Of a DNA stretch of 64,000 nucleotides, positions 8,009 to 18,145 are shown in pieces. The position numbers were made by a program, and so were the translations under genes. This DNA comes from Agromyces mediolanus (GTDB taxonomy: Bacteria > Actinomycetota > Actinomycetes > Actinomycetales > Microbacteriaceae): positions 164,059 to 228,058 of the forward strand of contig NZ_BMRJ01000002.1 in the NCBI RefSeq assembly GCF_014648575.1, given 5' to 3'. Numbering within the stretch: the first letter of the stretch is position 1; the number at the start of each line of letters is the position of its first letter. The notes beneath the pieces are model-generated. The model ran no database searches. It saw nothing but the letters and a program-made list of their open reading frames with translations, and was not told where the DNA came from.

Positions 8009-9193
8009 GTGCCTGACATTTCCCCCGACACCCCTGCCCGCCGCCGCTCCAACTTCATCCCGGCCCGCCCCCGCACGCCGGAACTCGCGAGCGACCCCGA
8101 CGCCACGCGCGACTCCGCCCCGGCCTCCCGCCGCCCGAAGCACCGCGCCGCCCCGAGCGGCAACCGCCGCCCGGGCGCCCGAGGCATCCGCCGGGTCGCC
8201 GCCCTCTCCGGAGCGAGCGCGATCCTCGGCGTGACCGCCTTCGGCGCCGTCTCCGCCGCGGGCGCCGACGGCGCCCCCGCCCCCGCCTCGCTCGCCGCCG
8301 AAGCCGCGCCGCTCGTCGCGAGCGGCGACGAGCTCACGGTGACCCCCGGCGGCTCGACCGTCTCGCAGGTCGAGCAGGCGCCCGTCGTCACGAGCGGACT
8401 CTCGGTGGCGGCGGCGCCCTTCACCGGCGGCACCCAGATCACCGTGCAGGGCGAGGCGCTCGACGAGGTCGCCGCCGTGCAGGTGGGCGGCGCCCCCGCG
8501 ACGATCGTCTCCGCCGAGGAGGGGCAGCTCACCTTCGCCGTGCCCGCCGTCGCGGAGACGTCCCTCGGCTCGGTCGCGGTCACGATGACCGAGGCCGACG
8601 GCACCGCGGTCGCCGCGGAGACGCCCGCCTCGCCCGCGACCGCCTCCTTCACGGCGGCGCACCCGCTCGTCGCCGCGGCGTCGCCGGTCGCCGTGCCGAG
8701 CGAGCTCAGCCTCACGTACACGAGCGACCCGCGGATCGACGCCCAGCTCGGTTACGTGCTCGCGTACTGGAGCGACTACAACACCGACGCGTACACCGTG
8801 ATCTCGGGCAACGACTGCGCCAACTTCACGAGCCAGTCGCTCATCGCCCGGGGCTGGACGATGGACGGCGCCTGGTACTACGACGCCGCGACCGGTGCGA
8901 TGTCCGCGACGTGGGCGAGCTCGACGGCCATGCGCGACTGGCTGCTCGGCCGGCCCGACCTCGCGACCCCGCTCGACGACTCGCAGCGCGCGCAGGTCAA
9001 GGTCGGCGACATCGCCCAGTTCGACTGGGACGCCTCGGGCGACCGCGACCACACGGCGATCGTCACCCGCGTCGAGCACAGTGACGCCGGCACCCGCATC
9101 TGGGTCGGCGGGCACACCAAGGACGCCGACTACTGGGACGTCGACGAGGCGATCGCCGGCGGCGGCACCGTCAACTACTTCTCCGTGAAGTAG
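8009..9193 (+). CDS. Secreted protein with IPT/TIG domain and Amidase_6-type domain
   Basis: A 394-residue protein. The first 50 or so residues are Arg/Pro-rich and are followed by a signal-like hydrophobic stretch (VAALSGASAILGVTAFGAVSAAGA). Next comes a TIG/IPT-like fold (FTGGTQITVQGEALDEVAAVQVGG), then a C-terminal domain resembling the Amidase_6 (CHAP-like) family with GNDCANFTSQSL, containing the likely catalytic Cys, and DHTAIVTRVEH plus GGHTKDADYW, giving the likely His and partner. It probably cleaves cell-wall peptide bonds outside the cell. The GTG start gives an unusually long pre-signal extension; a later start is possible. It converges on pgm with four bases between the stop codons. 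Confidence 0.8.
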   Translation: MPDISPDTPARRRSNFIPARPRTPELASDPDATRDSAPASRRPKHRAAPSGNRRPGARGIRRVAALSGASAILGVTAFGAVSAAGADGAPAPASLAAEAAPLVASGDELTVTPGGSTVSQVEQAPVVTSGLSVAAAPFTGGTQITVQGEALDEVAAVQVGGAPATIVSAEEGQLTFAVPAVAETSLGSVAVTMTEADGTAVAAETPASPATASFTAAHPLVAAASPVAVPSELSLTYTSDPRIDAQLGYVLAYWSDYNTDAYTVISGNDCANFTSQSLIARGWTMDGAWYYDAATGAMSATWASSTAMRDWLLGRPDLATPLDDSQRAQVKVGDIAQFDWDASGDRDHTAIVTRVEHSDAGTRIWVGGHTKDADYWDVDEAIAGGGTVNYFSVK

Positions 9194-9197
9194 CCGG

Positions 9198-10826
9198 CTA
9201 CCCGCCGAGGGCCTCGCCGACGATGCGCTGCGCCTCCGCCTGCACGAGCCGCAGGTGCTCGGGCCCGCGGAACGACTCGGCGTACACCTTGTACACGTCC
9301 TCGGTACCGCTCGGCCGGGCCGCGAACCACGCGTCCTCGGTCACGACCTTGACCCCGCCGATCGCGGCATCGTTGCCCGGCGCCCGCGACAGCTTCGCGG
9401 TGATCGGCTCGCCCGCGAGCTCGCTCGCCGCGATCGCATCGCCGTCGAGCCGCCCGAGGGCGGCCTTCTGCTCGGGAGTGGCGGCGGCATCCGTGCGCTC
9501 GTACGCGGGATCGCCGAAGCGCTCGACCAGGCCGCGGTAGAGCTCGGACGGCGACTTCCCGGTGACCGCGCGGATCTCCGCGGCGAGCAGGCACAGCAGG
9601 ATGCCGTCCTTGTCGGTCGTCCAGACCGAGCCGTCGAAGCGGAGGAAGGACGCCCCGGCGCTCTCCTCGCCGCCGAAGCCCACCGAGCCGTCGATGAGGC
9701 CGGGCACGAACCACTTGAAGCCGACCGGCACCTCCCAGAGCCGCCGGCCGAGCGACGCCGCGACCCGGTCGATCATGGAGCTCGAGACGAGGGTCTTGCC
9801 GATCGCGGCATCCGCCCGCCACTCCGGCCGGTGCGCGAAGAGGTACTCGATCGCGACCGCGAGGTAGTGGTTCGGGTTCATCAGCCCGCCGTCGGGGGTG
9901 ACGATGCCGTGCCGGTCGGCGTCGGCGTCGTTGCCGGTCAGCAGGTCGAAGTCGCCGGCCTTCGCGACGACCGAGGCCATCGCGTTCGGGCTCGACGGGT
10001 CCATGCGGATCTTGCCGTCCCAGTCGAGCGTCATGAACGACCAGGCGGGGTCGACGAGCTCGTTCACGACGGTGAGGTCGAGCCCGTAGCGGTCGCGGAT
10101 GGCCGCCCAGTAGTTGACCGAGGCACCGCCGAGCGGGTCGGCGCCGATGCGGATGCCGGACTCGCGGATGGCGTCGAAGTCGATGATGCTCGCGAGATCC
10201 TCGACGTAGGCGCTGCGGAAGTCGTACGTCTCCACCGCGCTCGGCTCGGCCTGGTTCACCTCGGCGAGGCCGCCCTCGATGAGCTCGTTCGCGCGGTTCG
10301 CGATCCAGCTCGTGGCGTCGCTGTCGGCGGGGCCGCCGTGCGGCGGGTTGTACTTGAAGCCGCCGTCCTGCGGCGGGTTGTGCGAGGGGGTGATGACGAT
10401 GCCGTCGGCCTCGCCCTCGGCGCGCCGGGCGGGGTCGGCGTTCCACGCGATGATCGCGCGGGAGAGGGCCGGCGTCGGCACGTAGTCGTCGAACTCGTCG
10501 ACGAGCACGCGCACCCGATTGCCGACGAGCACGTCGAGCGCGGTGGTCTGCGCGGGGGCCGAGAGGGCGTGCGTGTCGGAGCCGATGAACAGGGGCCCGG
10601 TGACGCCCTGCGCCGTGCGGTACTCCACGATCGCCTGCGTGATCGCGAGGATGTGCGTCTCGTTGAAGCTCGACGTCAGACTCGATCCGCGATGCCCGGA
10701 GGTGCCGAACGCGACGCGCTGCGCCGGCACCGACACGTCGGGCGTCAGCTCGTAGTAGGCCCGGACCAGGGCGTCGACATCGATCAGATCGGCCTCGAGG
10801 GCCGGCGTTCCCGCTCGCTCGTGCAT
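9198..10826 (-). CDS. pgm: Phosphoglucomutase (alpha-D-glucose phosphate-specific)
   Basis: A 542-residue cytoplasmic enzyme that interconverts glucose-1-phosphate and glucose-6-phosphate, feeding glycogen and cell-wall sugar synthesis. The phosphoserine loop is FGTSGHRGS (Ser43), the magnesium loop is DADADRHG and the sugar-binding loop is GGEESAGAS, in the order expected for the family. Length fits the bacterial alpha-PGM family (about 545). The start ATG at 10826 begins MHERAGTPA as in actinobacterial orthologues. It is a single gene on this strand, 47 bases downstream of the DUF445 gene. Confidence 0.95.
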   Translation of the reverse strand: MHERAGTPALEADLIDVDALVRAYYELTPDVSVPAQRVAFGTSGHRGSSLTSSFNETHILAITQAIVEYRTAQGVTGPLFIGSDTHALSAPAQTTALDVLVGNRVRVLVDEFDDYVPTPALSRAIIAWNADPARRAEGEADGIVITPSHNPPQDGGFKYNPPHGGPADSDATSWIANRANELIEGGLAEVNQAEPSAVETYDFRSAYVEDLASIIDFDAIRESGIRIGADPLGGASVNYWAAIRDRYGLDLTVVNELVDPAWSFMTLDWDGKIRMDPSSPNAMASVVAKAGDFDLLTGNDADADRHGIVTPDGGLMNPNHYLAVAIEYLFAHRPEWRADAAIGKTLVSSSMIDRVAASLGRRLWEVPVGFKWFVPGLIDGSVGFGGEESAGASFLRFDGSVWTTDKDGILLCLLAAEIRAVTGKSPSELYRGLVERFGDPAYERTDAAATPEQKAALGRLDGDAIAASELAGEPITAKLSRAPGNDAAIGGVKVVTEDAWFAARPSGTEDVYKVYAESFRGPEHLRLVQAEAQRIVGEALGG

Positions 10827-10872
10827 GTCGCCCAGTCTCCCACCCCGGTTCGCCGTGCGCAGGGGCTTGCGA

Positions 10873-12135
10873 TCAGACGAGGGCGTGCAGGGCCGTCGCC
10901 ACGCTGAAGATCGCGAGGCCCGCGAGCGCGCCGACGACGGTGCCGTTGATCCGGATGAACTGCAGGTCCCGGCCGACCTGCAGTTCGAGCTTCTCGGTCG
11001 TCTCCCGGGCGTCCCAGCGCTCCACGGTCTCGGTGATGACGCCCGCGATGTCCGAGCGGTAGTTGCGCACCACGTAGGCCGCGGCATCCGTCAGCCAGCC
11101 GTCGACCTTCGCCTGCAGCGCCTCGTCGGCGGCGAGGCGGGCGCCGAGCTCAACGAGGGCCCGGCGGAGGCCTCGACGCAGCTCGCTCTCGGGATCCGCG
11201 AGCGCCGCCGTCAGCGAGCCCTTCACCGCCGCCCACGCCTCGCCCGCGAACTCGCGCACCCGCGGGCTGTCGAACAGCTCCGTCTTCAGCCGCTCGACCT
11301 TGCCGATCGTCGCCGGGTCGTGCTGCAGGCTGTCAGCGAGGTCGCCGAGGTAGCGGTCGATCGCGAGTCGCAGCGGGTGCGCGTCGTCGGCGCGTACGGC
11401 CCGCACGAAGGCGAGCACCTCGCGGTAGGCGCGGTCGTCGACGAAGCGGTCGACGAGCTTCGGCACCCAGCGCGGCAGCCGGTCGCTGACCATGCTCCCG
11501 AACGCCTCCGGGTGCGCGTCGAGCCATCCCTCCGCCCGGGCGAGCAGCGCGTCGATCGCCGGGCGCTGCTGGTCCGCGGCCACGAGCCGGGCCCCGACCC
11601 GGCCGATCGCGGGCGCCCACTCGGGCTCCAGCAGGTGGCGCCTCGCGAGCTGCTCGAGCAGCTGCTCCACGTCGTCGTCGCCGAGCAGTTCGAGCAGCGC
11701 GTTCGCGGCGACGGATGCCTCGGCGGCCAGCCGCTCGGCGTGCGCCGGTTCGCGCAGCCACTCGCCGGCGCGGCGGGCGGGCTCGACCGAGCGGAGCTTG
11801 CCGAGCACGACCTCGTCCGAGAGGAACTCGTGCTCGACGAAGGCGCCGAGGCTCGCGCCGATCTCGTCCTTGCGGGTCGGGATGATCGCCGTGTGCGGGA
11901 TCGGCAGCCCGAGCGGACGGCGGAACAGCGCCGTCACCGCGAACCAGTCGGCGATCGCGCCGACCATCGCGCCCTCGGCCGCGGCGCGCACGTAGCCGAG
12001 CCAGGGCAGGCGGTCCTGCAGGGCGAAGGACACGGCGAAGACGACCGCGGCGATGACGAGGAGCGCCGTCGCGATCGTCTTCATCCGGCGGAGCGCGGCG
12101 CGGCGCTCCGCGTCGCTCGGAACGACCCGTTGCAT
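10873..12135 (-). CDS. DUF445 family membrane-associated protein
   Basis: A 420-residue protein of DUF445 (YjiN-like), whose function is unknown. An N-terminal hydrophobic segment ([20 protein letters not shown]) is followed by the family signature [36 protein letters not shown] and a long helical middle. A C-terminal hydrophobic segment ([17 protein letters not shown]) closes the protein. The start ATG at 12135 precedes [12 protein letters not shown], typical of the family. It is divergent from pheA with a 73-base gap. Family membership is secure, role unknown. Confidence 0.9.
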   Translation of the reverse strand: MQRVVPSDAERRAALRRMKTIATALLVIAAVVFAVSFALQDRLPWLGYVRAAAEGAMVGAIADWFAVTALFRRPLGLPIPHTAIIPTRKDEIGASLGAFVEHEFLSDEVVLGKLRSVEPARRAGEWLREPAHAERLAAEASVAANALLELLGDDDVEQLLEQLARRHLLEPEWAPAIGRVGARLVAADQQRPAIDALLARAEGWLDAHPEAFGSMVSDRLPRWVPKLVDRFVDDRAYREVLAFVRAVRADDAHPLRLAIDRYLGDLADSLQHDPATIGKVERLKTELFDSPRVREFAGEAWAAVKGSLTAALADPESELRRGLRRALVELGARLAADEALQAKVDGWLTDAAAYVVRNYRSDIAGVITETVERWDARETTEKLELQVGRDLQFIRINGTVVGALAGLAIFSVATALHALV

Positions 12136-12196
12136 GCCTCGCAGTATTCCAGGGAAGGCCGGCGGGCGAGCGACGGGACGCCGCCCGGCGCTCGAC

Positions 12197-12202
12197 TAGG
12201 CT
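12197..12202 (+). promoter_or_regulatory. -10 box of leaderless pheA promoter
   Basis: TAGGCT followed by exactly six bases and the ATG at 12209. There is no ribosome-binding site, consistent with a leaderless mRNA. Confidence 0.55.
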
Positions 12203-12208
12203 CGCGGC

Positions 12209-13162
12209 ATGACGGACGCGCCGGCCCCCACCCCCAGTTACTCCTACCTGGGCCCGGCCGGCACGTTCACCGAGGCGGCCCTGAAGCAGGTTCCCGAGGC
12301 GCAGGGCACGAACTGGCGACCGGTCAACAACGTCGGCGAAGCGCTCGCCGACGTCGTCGCGGGCCGATCCGTCGCCGCGATGATCGCGATCGAGAACTCC
12401 GTCGACGGCGGCGTCAGCGCCACCCAGGACGCCCTCGCCACCGTGCCCGGCCTCCGCATCATCGGCGAGTACCTCGTGCCGGTGAACTTCGTGCTCGTCG
12501 CCCGACGCGGCACCGCGCTCGCCGAGGTGCGCATCGTGAACGCCCACCCGGTCGCCTACGGCCAGTCGCGCGGATGGCTCGAGCAGCACCTGCCCGCCCA
12601 CGGCCACATTCCGGCGACGAGCAACGTGCAGGCCGCCGCGAGCCTCTTCGAGGAGGGCGACCGGGCCGACGCGGCCGTCGCCCCGCCCGGCATCGTCGAA
12701 CTCCTCGACGTCGACGTGCTCGCCCGCGACATCGGCGACAACCCCAACGCCGTCACCCGCTTCGTGCTCGTCGGCCGCTCGCGGGAGCTGCCCGCGCCCA
12801 CCGGGGCCGACAAGACGAGCGTCATCGTGGAGCTGCCCGACGACGAGCCCGGTGCGCTGCTCGCGATGCTCGAGCAGTTCTCGACCCGTGGCGTGAACCT
12901 CTCGCTCATCCAGTCGCGGCCCATCGGCGACGCCCTCGGCCGCTACCGCTTCGTGATCGACCTCGAGGGGCACGTGCGTGACGAGCGGGTGGCCGACGCG
13001 CTGCTGGGTCTGCGGCGTTTTTCACCCAACGTGATCTTCCTCGGCTCCTACCCGCGGGCGGACCGGCGCGAGATCCAGTACCACTCGAAGTACGACGACG
13101 GCGTCTTCGTCGAGGCGCGCGACTGGCTGCGCGGCATCCTCTCCGGGGAGCCGGAGGCCTGA
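12209..13162 (+). CDS. pheA: Prephenate dehydratase
   Basis: A 317-residue monofunctional prephenate dehydratase for phenylalanine synthesis. The catalytic part carries YLGPAGTFTEAAL at the N-terminus, AMIAIENSVDGGVSATQDAL, and TRFVLVGR at its end. The C-terminal regulatory ACT domain begins at KTSVIVELPDDEPGALL and includes NLSLIQSRP, where Phe normally binds for feedback inhibition; many homologues have ESRP there. The start is fixed by the leaderless promoter box six bases upstream. It stands alone between DUF445 and the lipid-kinase-like gene. Confidence 0.95.
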   Translation: MTDAPAPTPSYSYLGPAGTFTEAALKQVPEAQGTNWRPVNNVGEALADVVAGRSVAAMIAIENSVDGGVSATQDALATVPGLRIIGEYLVPVNFVLVARRGTALAEVRIVNAHPVAYGQSRGWLEQHLPAHGHIPATSNVQAAASLFEEGDRADAAVAPPGIVELLDVDVLARDIGDNPNAVTRFVLVGRSRELPAPTGADKTSVIVELPDDEPGALLAMLEQFSTRGVNLSLIQSRPIGDALGRYRFVIDLEGHVRDERVADALLGLRRFSPNVIFLGSYPRADRREIQYHSKYDDGVFVEARDWLRGILSGEPEA

Positions 13163-13190
13163 GGTGACCGAGCCGCCCGCCGCACCCGCC

Positions 13191-14207
13191 TCAGCGGGGG
13201 ACGCGGACGGTGAGCGCGGCGGGGTCGACGCGGAAGTGCGCTGAGACGATCTCGCCGAACTCGTCGCCGTCGATCTCGAACTCCTGCGGCTCGCCGTCGA
13301 TGTCGATCTCGACCGAGCGGCCGCGCGAGTAGGCGACGGCGCGGTGGCGGTCGCCGCCGGTGAGGTCCATCAGCTGCCGGCCGAAGGCGCTCTTGCGCAG
13401 CACCCGGTTCTCCCAGGCGACGGTGCGCCACACGAACAGCCAGCCGAAGAGGTTGCGGGGCTGCAGGCGCACGACGTCGAGGCGGCCGTCGTCGATCTCG
13501 GCGTCGGGCACGAGCTCGATGTTGCCGGGCAGATAGCCGAGGTTCGCGACGAGGATGCTCGACACCTTGGAGCGATGGTGGCGTCCGGCATCCATCCGGA
13601 ACGAGATGCGGAACGGCTGGGACGCCGGCAGCGAGCGCAGCCCGGCGTCGACGTAGGCGAGCCAGCCGACGCGCTTCTTCAGCTCGGGGTTGGTGTTCGA
13701 GATCATCGCGGCGTCGATGCCGATGCCGGCCATGACGAGCGAGGTGTGCGACTCCTGGGCGCCGTTCGGGCGCACCACGTCGGCGACGAGGAGGTCGACG
13801 GTGCGGTCGGCGCCGGAGAAGGCGAGCACCACGGCGTCGTCCGGATCGTTCACCGGCACGTCGATGTTGCGCGCGAACAGGTTGCCGGTGCCGAGCGGCA
13901 CGATGCCCATCGGCACGCCGCTGCCGCTCAGGCCCGCCGCGACCGAGCGCACGGTGCCGTCGCCGCCCGCGGCGATCACGAGGTCGACGCCCGCGTCGAG
14001 GGCCTCGCGCGCCATGCCCTTGCCGGGGTCGTCCTCGAGGGTGTCGATCCAGAGCGAGGGCGCGAAGCCCTGCCGCTCCTCGGCGCGCTCGACGGCGGCG
14101 CGGAGCGCGTCGATGCCCTGCTTGGTCGGATTGCTGATGACCGCGGCGCGCGGGCGCGCGGACTGATCGTCGGTCGCCGGGCCGCCGGCGGTCGTTTCGC
14201 TCGCCAC
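13191..14207 (-). CDS. Diacylglycerol kinase-like lipid kinase (DAGKc family)
   Basis: A 338-residue protein with the DAGK catalytic fold: AAVISNPTKQG near the N-terminus, the nucleotide-binding VIAAGGDGTVRSVAAGL and the substrate loop GIVPLGTGNLFARN. A C-terminal beta-domain follows (VEIDIDGEPQEFEIDGDEFGE). It probably phosphorylates a membrane lipid; YegS/DgkB-type members act on diacylglycerol or related lipids. I place the start at the GTG at 14207, because TACCGT (complement of 14214-14219) sits six bases upstream as a leaderless -10 box; an in-frame ATG lies 18 bases earlier at 14225. It is divergent from serS. Confidence 0.87.
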   Translation of the reverse strand: MASETTAGGPATDDQSARPRAAVISNPTKQGIDALRAAVERAEERQGFAPSLWIDTLEDDPGKGMAREALDAGVDLVIAAGGDGTVRSVAAGLSGSGVPMGIVPLGTGNLFARNIDVPVNDPDDAVVLAFSGADRTVDLLVADVVRPNGAQESHTSLVMAGIGIDAAMISNTNPELKKRVGWLAYVDAGLRSLPASQPFRISFRMDAGRHHRSKVSSILVANLGYLPGNIELVPDAEIDDGRLDVVRLQPRNLFGWLFVWRTVAWENRVLRKSAFGRQLMDLTGGDRHRAVAYSRGRSVEIDIDGEPQEFEIDGDEFGEIVSAHFRVDPAALTVRVPR

Positions 14208-14293
14208 ACGCCAACGGTACGGCATCGTCGGGCGCGGATCCGGGAGCCGGGACCGAGCCGTCGGCGGGGCGGCCCCGTGCGGGCGGTCCCGGC

Positions 14294-14299
14294 TAGACT
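14294..14299 (+). promoter_or_regulatory. -10 box of leaderless serS promoter
   Basis: TAGACT, six bases, then the GTG start of serS. The arrangement matches pheA and several other genes in the window. Confidence 0.55.
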
Positions 14300-14305
14300 T
14301 GCGGG

Positions 14306-15574
14306 GTGATCGATCCCGTGCTGCTCCGCGAGAATCCCGAGCTGGTCAAGCGTTCGCAGGAGCTGCGCGGGGAGTCTCCCGAGCTGGTCGACGAGGCCGT
14401 CGCCGCCGACGCCGCGCGCCGCACCGCCATCACCGCGTTCGAGACGCTCCGCGCCGAGCAGAACGCCTTCGGCAAGCAGGTCGCGAAGGCCCCGAAGGAG
14501 CAGAAGGCCGAGCTCGTCGCCCAGGCGCAGCGCCTCGCGCAGGCCGTGAAAGACGCGAACCACGCCGCGAACGAGGCCGACGCCGCCTTCCAGGCCGTCG
14601 TGCAGCGCATCGGCAACGTCGTCCTCGATGGCGTGCCCGCGGGCGGCGAAGACGACTACGTCGTGCTGCGCGAGGTCGGGCAGGTGCCGGCCTTCGACTT
14701 CGAGCCGCGCGACCACCTCGAGCTCGGCGAGCTGCTCGACGCGATCGACATGGCGCGCGGGGCGAAGGTGTCCGGGGCGCGCTTCGACTACCTGAAGGGC
14801 GTCGGCGCCCGCCTCGAGCTGGGCCTCATGAACATGGGACTCGACCGGGCCATCCAGGCCGGCTTCGTGCCGCTCATCACGCCGACGCTCGTGAAGCCCG
14901 AGATCATGCAGGGCACCGGCTTCCTCGGCGCGCACGCCGACGAGATCTACTACCTGCCCGACGACGAGCTCTACCTGACCGGCACGAGCGAGGTGGCGCT
15001 CGCCGGCTACCACCAGGGCGAGATCCTCGACGTCTCCGACGGGCCCATCCGCTACGCCGGCTGGTCGACGTGCTACCGCCGCGAGGCCGGCTCGCACGGC
15101 AAGGACACCCGCGGCATCATCCGGGTGCACCAGTTCAACAAGCTCGAGATGTTCAGCTACATCGACCCGGCCGACGCCGAGGCCGAGCACGAGCGGCTGC
15201 TCGGCTGGCAGGAGGGCATGCTGCAAGACCTGGGCCTCGCCTACCGCGTGATCGACACCGCGGCCGGCGACCTGGGCTCGAGCGCGGCCCGCAAGTACGA
15301 CGTCGAGGCCTGGGTGCCGACGCAGGGCGCGTACCGCGAGCTCACCTCCACCTCGAACTGCACGACCTTCCAGGCGCGTCGCCTCGACATCCGTCACCGC
15401 ACCGAGAGCGGCAAGACCGCGCCCGTCGCGACCCTCAACGGCACGCTCGCGACGACCCGATGGATCGTCGCGATCCTCGAGACGCATCAGCAGGCCGACG
15501 GCTCGGTCGTGGTGCCCGAGGCGCTGCGCGGCTACCTCGGCGGCCTCGAGGTGCTGGAGCCGGTGCGGCGATGA
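14306..15574 (+). CDS. serS: Seryl-tRNA synthetase
   Basis: A 422-residue class II aminoacyl-tRNA synthetase. The N-terminal coiled-coil arm (about residues 30-100, Lys/Glu/Ala-rich) contacts the long variable arm of tRNA-Ser. Catalytic motif 2 is [34 protein letters not shown] and motif 3 is [28 protein letters not shown] is the conserved serine/AMP site. The leaderless GTG start begins [18 protein letters not shown], as in orthologues. Its stop overlaps the next ATG by four bases. Two tRNA-Ser genes lie within the next 5.5 kb. Confidence 0.97.
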   Translation: MIDPVLLRENPELVKRSQELRGESPELVDEAVAADAARRTAITAFETLRAEQNAFGKQVAKAPKEQKAELVAQAQRLAQAVKDANHAANEADAAFQAVVQRIGNVVLDGVPAGGEDDYVVLREVGQVPAFDFEPRDHLELGELLDAIDMARGAKVSGARFDYLKGVGARLELGLMNMGLDRAIQAGFVPLITPTLVKPEIMQGTGFLGAHADEIYYLPDDELYLTGTSEVALAGYHQGEILDVSDGPIRYAGWSTCYRREAGSHGKDTRGIIRVHQFNKLEMFSYIDPADAEAEHERLLGWQEGMLQDLGLAYRVIDTAAGDLGSSAARKYDVEAWVPTQGAYRELTSTSNCTTFQARRLDIRHRTESGKTAPVATLNGTLATTRWIVAILETHQQADGSVVVPEALRGYLGGLEVLEPVRR

Positions 15575-16464
15575 GCGACCGTCGCGAGCCCCGGGTGCGC
15601 ACCATCGTCGAGCAGACGGCGGATGCCTCGGCGGGCTCGCGCCCGTCGCTGCAGCCGCTCGCGCACGAGCACCGCTGGTTCGTCGCGCTCGACGTCGACG
15701 GCACCGTCATGCACGAGGACGAGTCGATCGACCACGCCGTGGCCGAGGCCGTCACCGCGGCCGTCGCGCGCGGGCACCACGTGACGCTCGCGACCGGCCG
15801 CTCGTGGTCGACGACGGGCCCGGTGCTGCGCTCGCTCGGCCTCGAGCCCGAGTACGTGGTCTGCGCGAACGGCGCGGTCACCATGCGCCGCGACGACACG
15901 GCAGCAGACGGCTACCGCCGCGAGTTCGTCGAGGTCTTCGACCCCACCGCGGTGCTCGAGCGCATCCGCGCGGTGCTGCCGGCCGGCGAGTTCATGATCG
16001 AGCTCGGCGACGGCTACCGCCTGTACACGGCGGGCATGACCGAGTGGAACCTCGACCGTGCGCGCGAGGTGCCGTTCGACGAGCTGTTCGGGCAGCAGGC
16101 CACGCGCGTCGTGGTGCGCAGCCGTCAGCACGGCCTCGAGGAGTTCTTCGAGATCGTCGACCGCATGGGGCTGCACCACGTGAGCTACGCCATCGGCTGG
16201 ACCGCCTGGCTCGACATCGCCCCCGACGGGGTCAACAAGGCGACCGCGCTCGAGCGCGTGCGCGGCTGGATCGACCACCCCCTCGACCGGGTGCTCGCCG
16301 TCGGCGACGGCCGCAACGACATCGAGATGTTCCGCTGGGCGGGCTCCGCCGGGCGGGCCGTCGCGATGGGCCAGGCGCCCGACGAGGTGCGCGAGGTCGC
16401 GGGCGAGGTCACCGGGGCGATCCACGAGGCGGGCCTCGCGGCCGTGCTGCACTCGCTGCCCTGA
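15571..16464 (+). CDS. HAD-superfamily (Cof-type) phosphatase
   Basis: A 297-residue hydrolase with HAD motif I at [12 protein letters not shown] (D41 nucleophile, D43). Motif II is near VTLATGRSW, the motif III lysine is in GVNKATALE, and motif IV is [12 protein letters not shown]. The large cap between motifs places it with Cof/YwpJ-type sugar-phosphate phosphatases; the substrate is unknown. The ATG overlaps the serS stop (ATGA), so the two are translationally coupled, a pairing common in actinobacteria. The first 35 residues are a hydrophilic extension with no recognised domain. Confidence 0.88.
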   Translation: MSDRREPRVRTIVEQTADASAGSRPSLQPLAHEHRWFVALDVDGTVMHEDESIDHAVAEAVTAAVARGHHVTLATGRSWSTTGPVLRSLGLEPEYVVCANGAVTMRRDDTAADGYRREFVEVFDPTAVLERIRAVLPAGEFMIELGDGYRLYTAGMTEWNLDRAREVPFDELFGQQATRVVVRSRQHGLEEFFEIVDRMGLHHVSYAIGWTAWLDIAPDGVNKATALERVRGWIDHPLDRVLAVGDGRNDIEMFRWAGSAGRAVAMGQAPDEVREVAGEVTGAIHEAGLAAVLHSLP

Positions 16465-16584
16465 GTCGAGGGCGCTGACGGCCGCGCCCGACTCGCGCTC
16501 CTGAGCGCCGGGTGGTGGCCGGGGCATCCCGCTATCCTGTCGCTGCGGCGGCCAACGACCGGGCCGCCCCGGGGGAGCGCAGCC

Positions 16585-17838
16585 ATGGCGGCACGGCACG
16601 GCAGACAGCGGCGTCCGAGCGCGTGGCGCGCGCTCGGGAAGGGGCTCGCCGCGAGCGTGGCCGTGCTGCTCGTCTCGACCCTCGGCGTCGCCGCATACGC
16701 CGTGGCCGACCTGTACGACGACATCCAGGAGCCGCCGAGCTTCACCCTCGAGAGCGAGGAGGTGCTGGCGGACATCCCGGACATCGGCGTGATGGACGGC
16801 GGGCTCACCTTCTTCCTCGCCGGGATCGACAAGCGGCCGGCCGACGGCGCGTTCGGCGATCCCGAGGAGGACTCGGCGGTGCTGAACGACGTGAACCTGC
16901 TCGTGCACATCGCGCAGGACCACTCGCACGTCGAGGTCGTGAGCTTCCCGCGGGACATGCTCGTCCGCGTCCCCGAGTGCGCCGATCCGAACGGGGCGGA
17001 GGGCGAGACGCTCTCGGCCATGTCCGGCGTCAAGCTCAACACGGTGTTCCACCACGGCGGGCTGGGCTGCGTGGCGAAGACGGTCGAGGAGCTCGTCGGC
17101 ATCCCGATCCCGCTGGCCGGGGTCGTGGAGTTCTACGGCGTCGCGGCGATCAGCGAGGCGATCGGCGGCGTCGACGTCTGCCTCGCCGACCCCATCGACG
17201 ACCCCCTGTCCGGACTCGTGCTCGACGCCGGCCACCACTCGATCTCCGGCATGACCGCGCTCGCCTTCCTGCGCACCCGGCACGGAGTCGGCGACGGATC
17301 CGACCTCGGCCGCATCTCGAGCCAGCAGGCGTTCATGGCCTCGCTCATGCGCAAGGTGCAGCAGGAAGGGGTGCTCGAGGACCCCATCCGGATGTACTCG
17401 ATCGCGAAGGCGGCGCTCGCGAACATGCAGCTCTCGAGCCATCTGCAGGACCCAGCGACCCTGATCTCGATCGCGAGGACCGTGCAGGATCTCGATCTGT
17501 CGAACATCGTCTTCGTGCAGTACCCGACCGGATATACGGACGACATGTCCGCCGTCGTCCCCTCGGACTCGGCGGAGGCCGTGAACGCGGCGCTCCAGGC
17601 GGACGCCCCGATCGCCCTCTCGGCGACGGCGACGGATGACGCGAGCTTCGGCACCGCGCCAGAGGCCCCCGCAGGCGAACCCGCACCAGAGGGGGAGACG
17701 CCGGCCGACGGCGAGGCCCCGGCGGACGGGACCGGAGTGGACGGCACGGGGTCACCGGCCGGACCGCCGACCCTGCCGAACGACGTCACGGGGCAGTCGG
17801 GCGACGAGGTCCGCTGCTCCACCGCCAACCCGGGTTGA
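16585..17838 (+). CDS. LytR-CpsA-Psr (LCP) family protein, first copy
   Basis: A 417-residue membrane protein. An Arg-rich cytoplasmic start is followed by one membrane helix (about residues 20-42) and an extracellular LCP domain. LCP enzymes transfer lipid-linked glycopolymers to peptidoglycan. Family landmarks are AGIDKRPADG, VVSFPRDMLVRVPEC and FLRTRHGVGDGSDLGRISSQQAFM, whose Arg and Asp residues hold the pyrophosphate. A low-complexity Pro/Ala/Glu-rich tail ends in LPNDVTGQSGDEVRC. The ATG has a GGGGGAG ribosome site, and a TATCCT box is at 16533-16538. It is a close paralogue of the gene at 18146, with a tRNA-Ser gene between them. Confidence 0.9.
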   Translation: MAARHGRQRRPSAWRALGKGLAASVAVLLVSTLGVAAYAVADLYDDIQEPPSFTLESEEVLADIPDIGVMDGGLTFFLAGIDKRPADGAFGDPEEDSAVLNDVNLLVHIAQDHSHVEVVSFPRDMLVRVPECADPNGAEGETLSAMSGVKLNTVFHHGGLGCVAKTVEELVGIPIPLAGVVEFYGVAAISEAIGGVDVCLADPIDDPLSGLVLDAGHHSISGMTALAFLRTRHGVGDGSDLGRISSQQAFMASLMRKVQQEGVLEDPIRMYSIAKAALANMQLSSHLQDPATLISIARTVQDLDLSNIVFVQYPTGYTDDMSAVVPSDSAEAVNAALQADAPIALSATATDDASFGTAPEAPAGEPAPEGETPADGEAPADGTGVDGTGSPAGPPTLPNDVTGQSGDEVRCSTANPG

Positions 17839-17926
17839 GCCGGCGAACCCGCCCTGATCAGGGGATCCGAGCTTGCCTCAGCGCCTTCCCAGGCCGGAAT
17901 GGCAGGCTCTGGGGGACGTGGTTCGG

Positions 17927-17932
17927 TAGAAT
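17927..17932 (+). promoter_or_regulatory. -10 box upstream of tRNA-Ser(UGA)
   Basis: TAGAAT, the best match to a -10 hexamer in the gap after the first LCP gene, 63 bases before the tRNA. The -35 is not clear. Confidence 0.4.
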
Positions 17933-17995
17933 CGGGGCCTGTCCGTTCGCGGGCGCATCGGGGTTGAGACCCCGGCGTGCGCGCCAGCGGGCATG

Positions 17996-18080
17996 GAGGG
18001 CTGTCCGAGCGGCCGATGGAGCTGGTCTTGAAAACCAGTGGGCAGCAATGCCTCGTGGGTTCGAATCCCACGCCCTCCGC
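17996..18080 (+). tRNA. tRNA-Ser (anticodon UGA)
   Basis: The acceptor stem GGAGGGC pairs with GCCCTCC at the 3' end, and the discriminator is G. The anticodon arm is CTGGT-CTTGAAA-ACCAG, giving anticodon TGA. The long variable arm expected for tRNA-Ser is present, and the T-arm is GTGGG-TTCGAAT-CCCAC. CCA is not encoded. It reads UCA and other UCN serine codons. It lies between the two LCP genes. Confidence 0.97.
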
Positions 18081-18145
18081 GTCATCCGATGTCAGCCAGA
18101 CCGGTGCCGCACCGGCAGAACCCAGCCCAGATGGAAGGATCGCGA

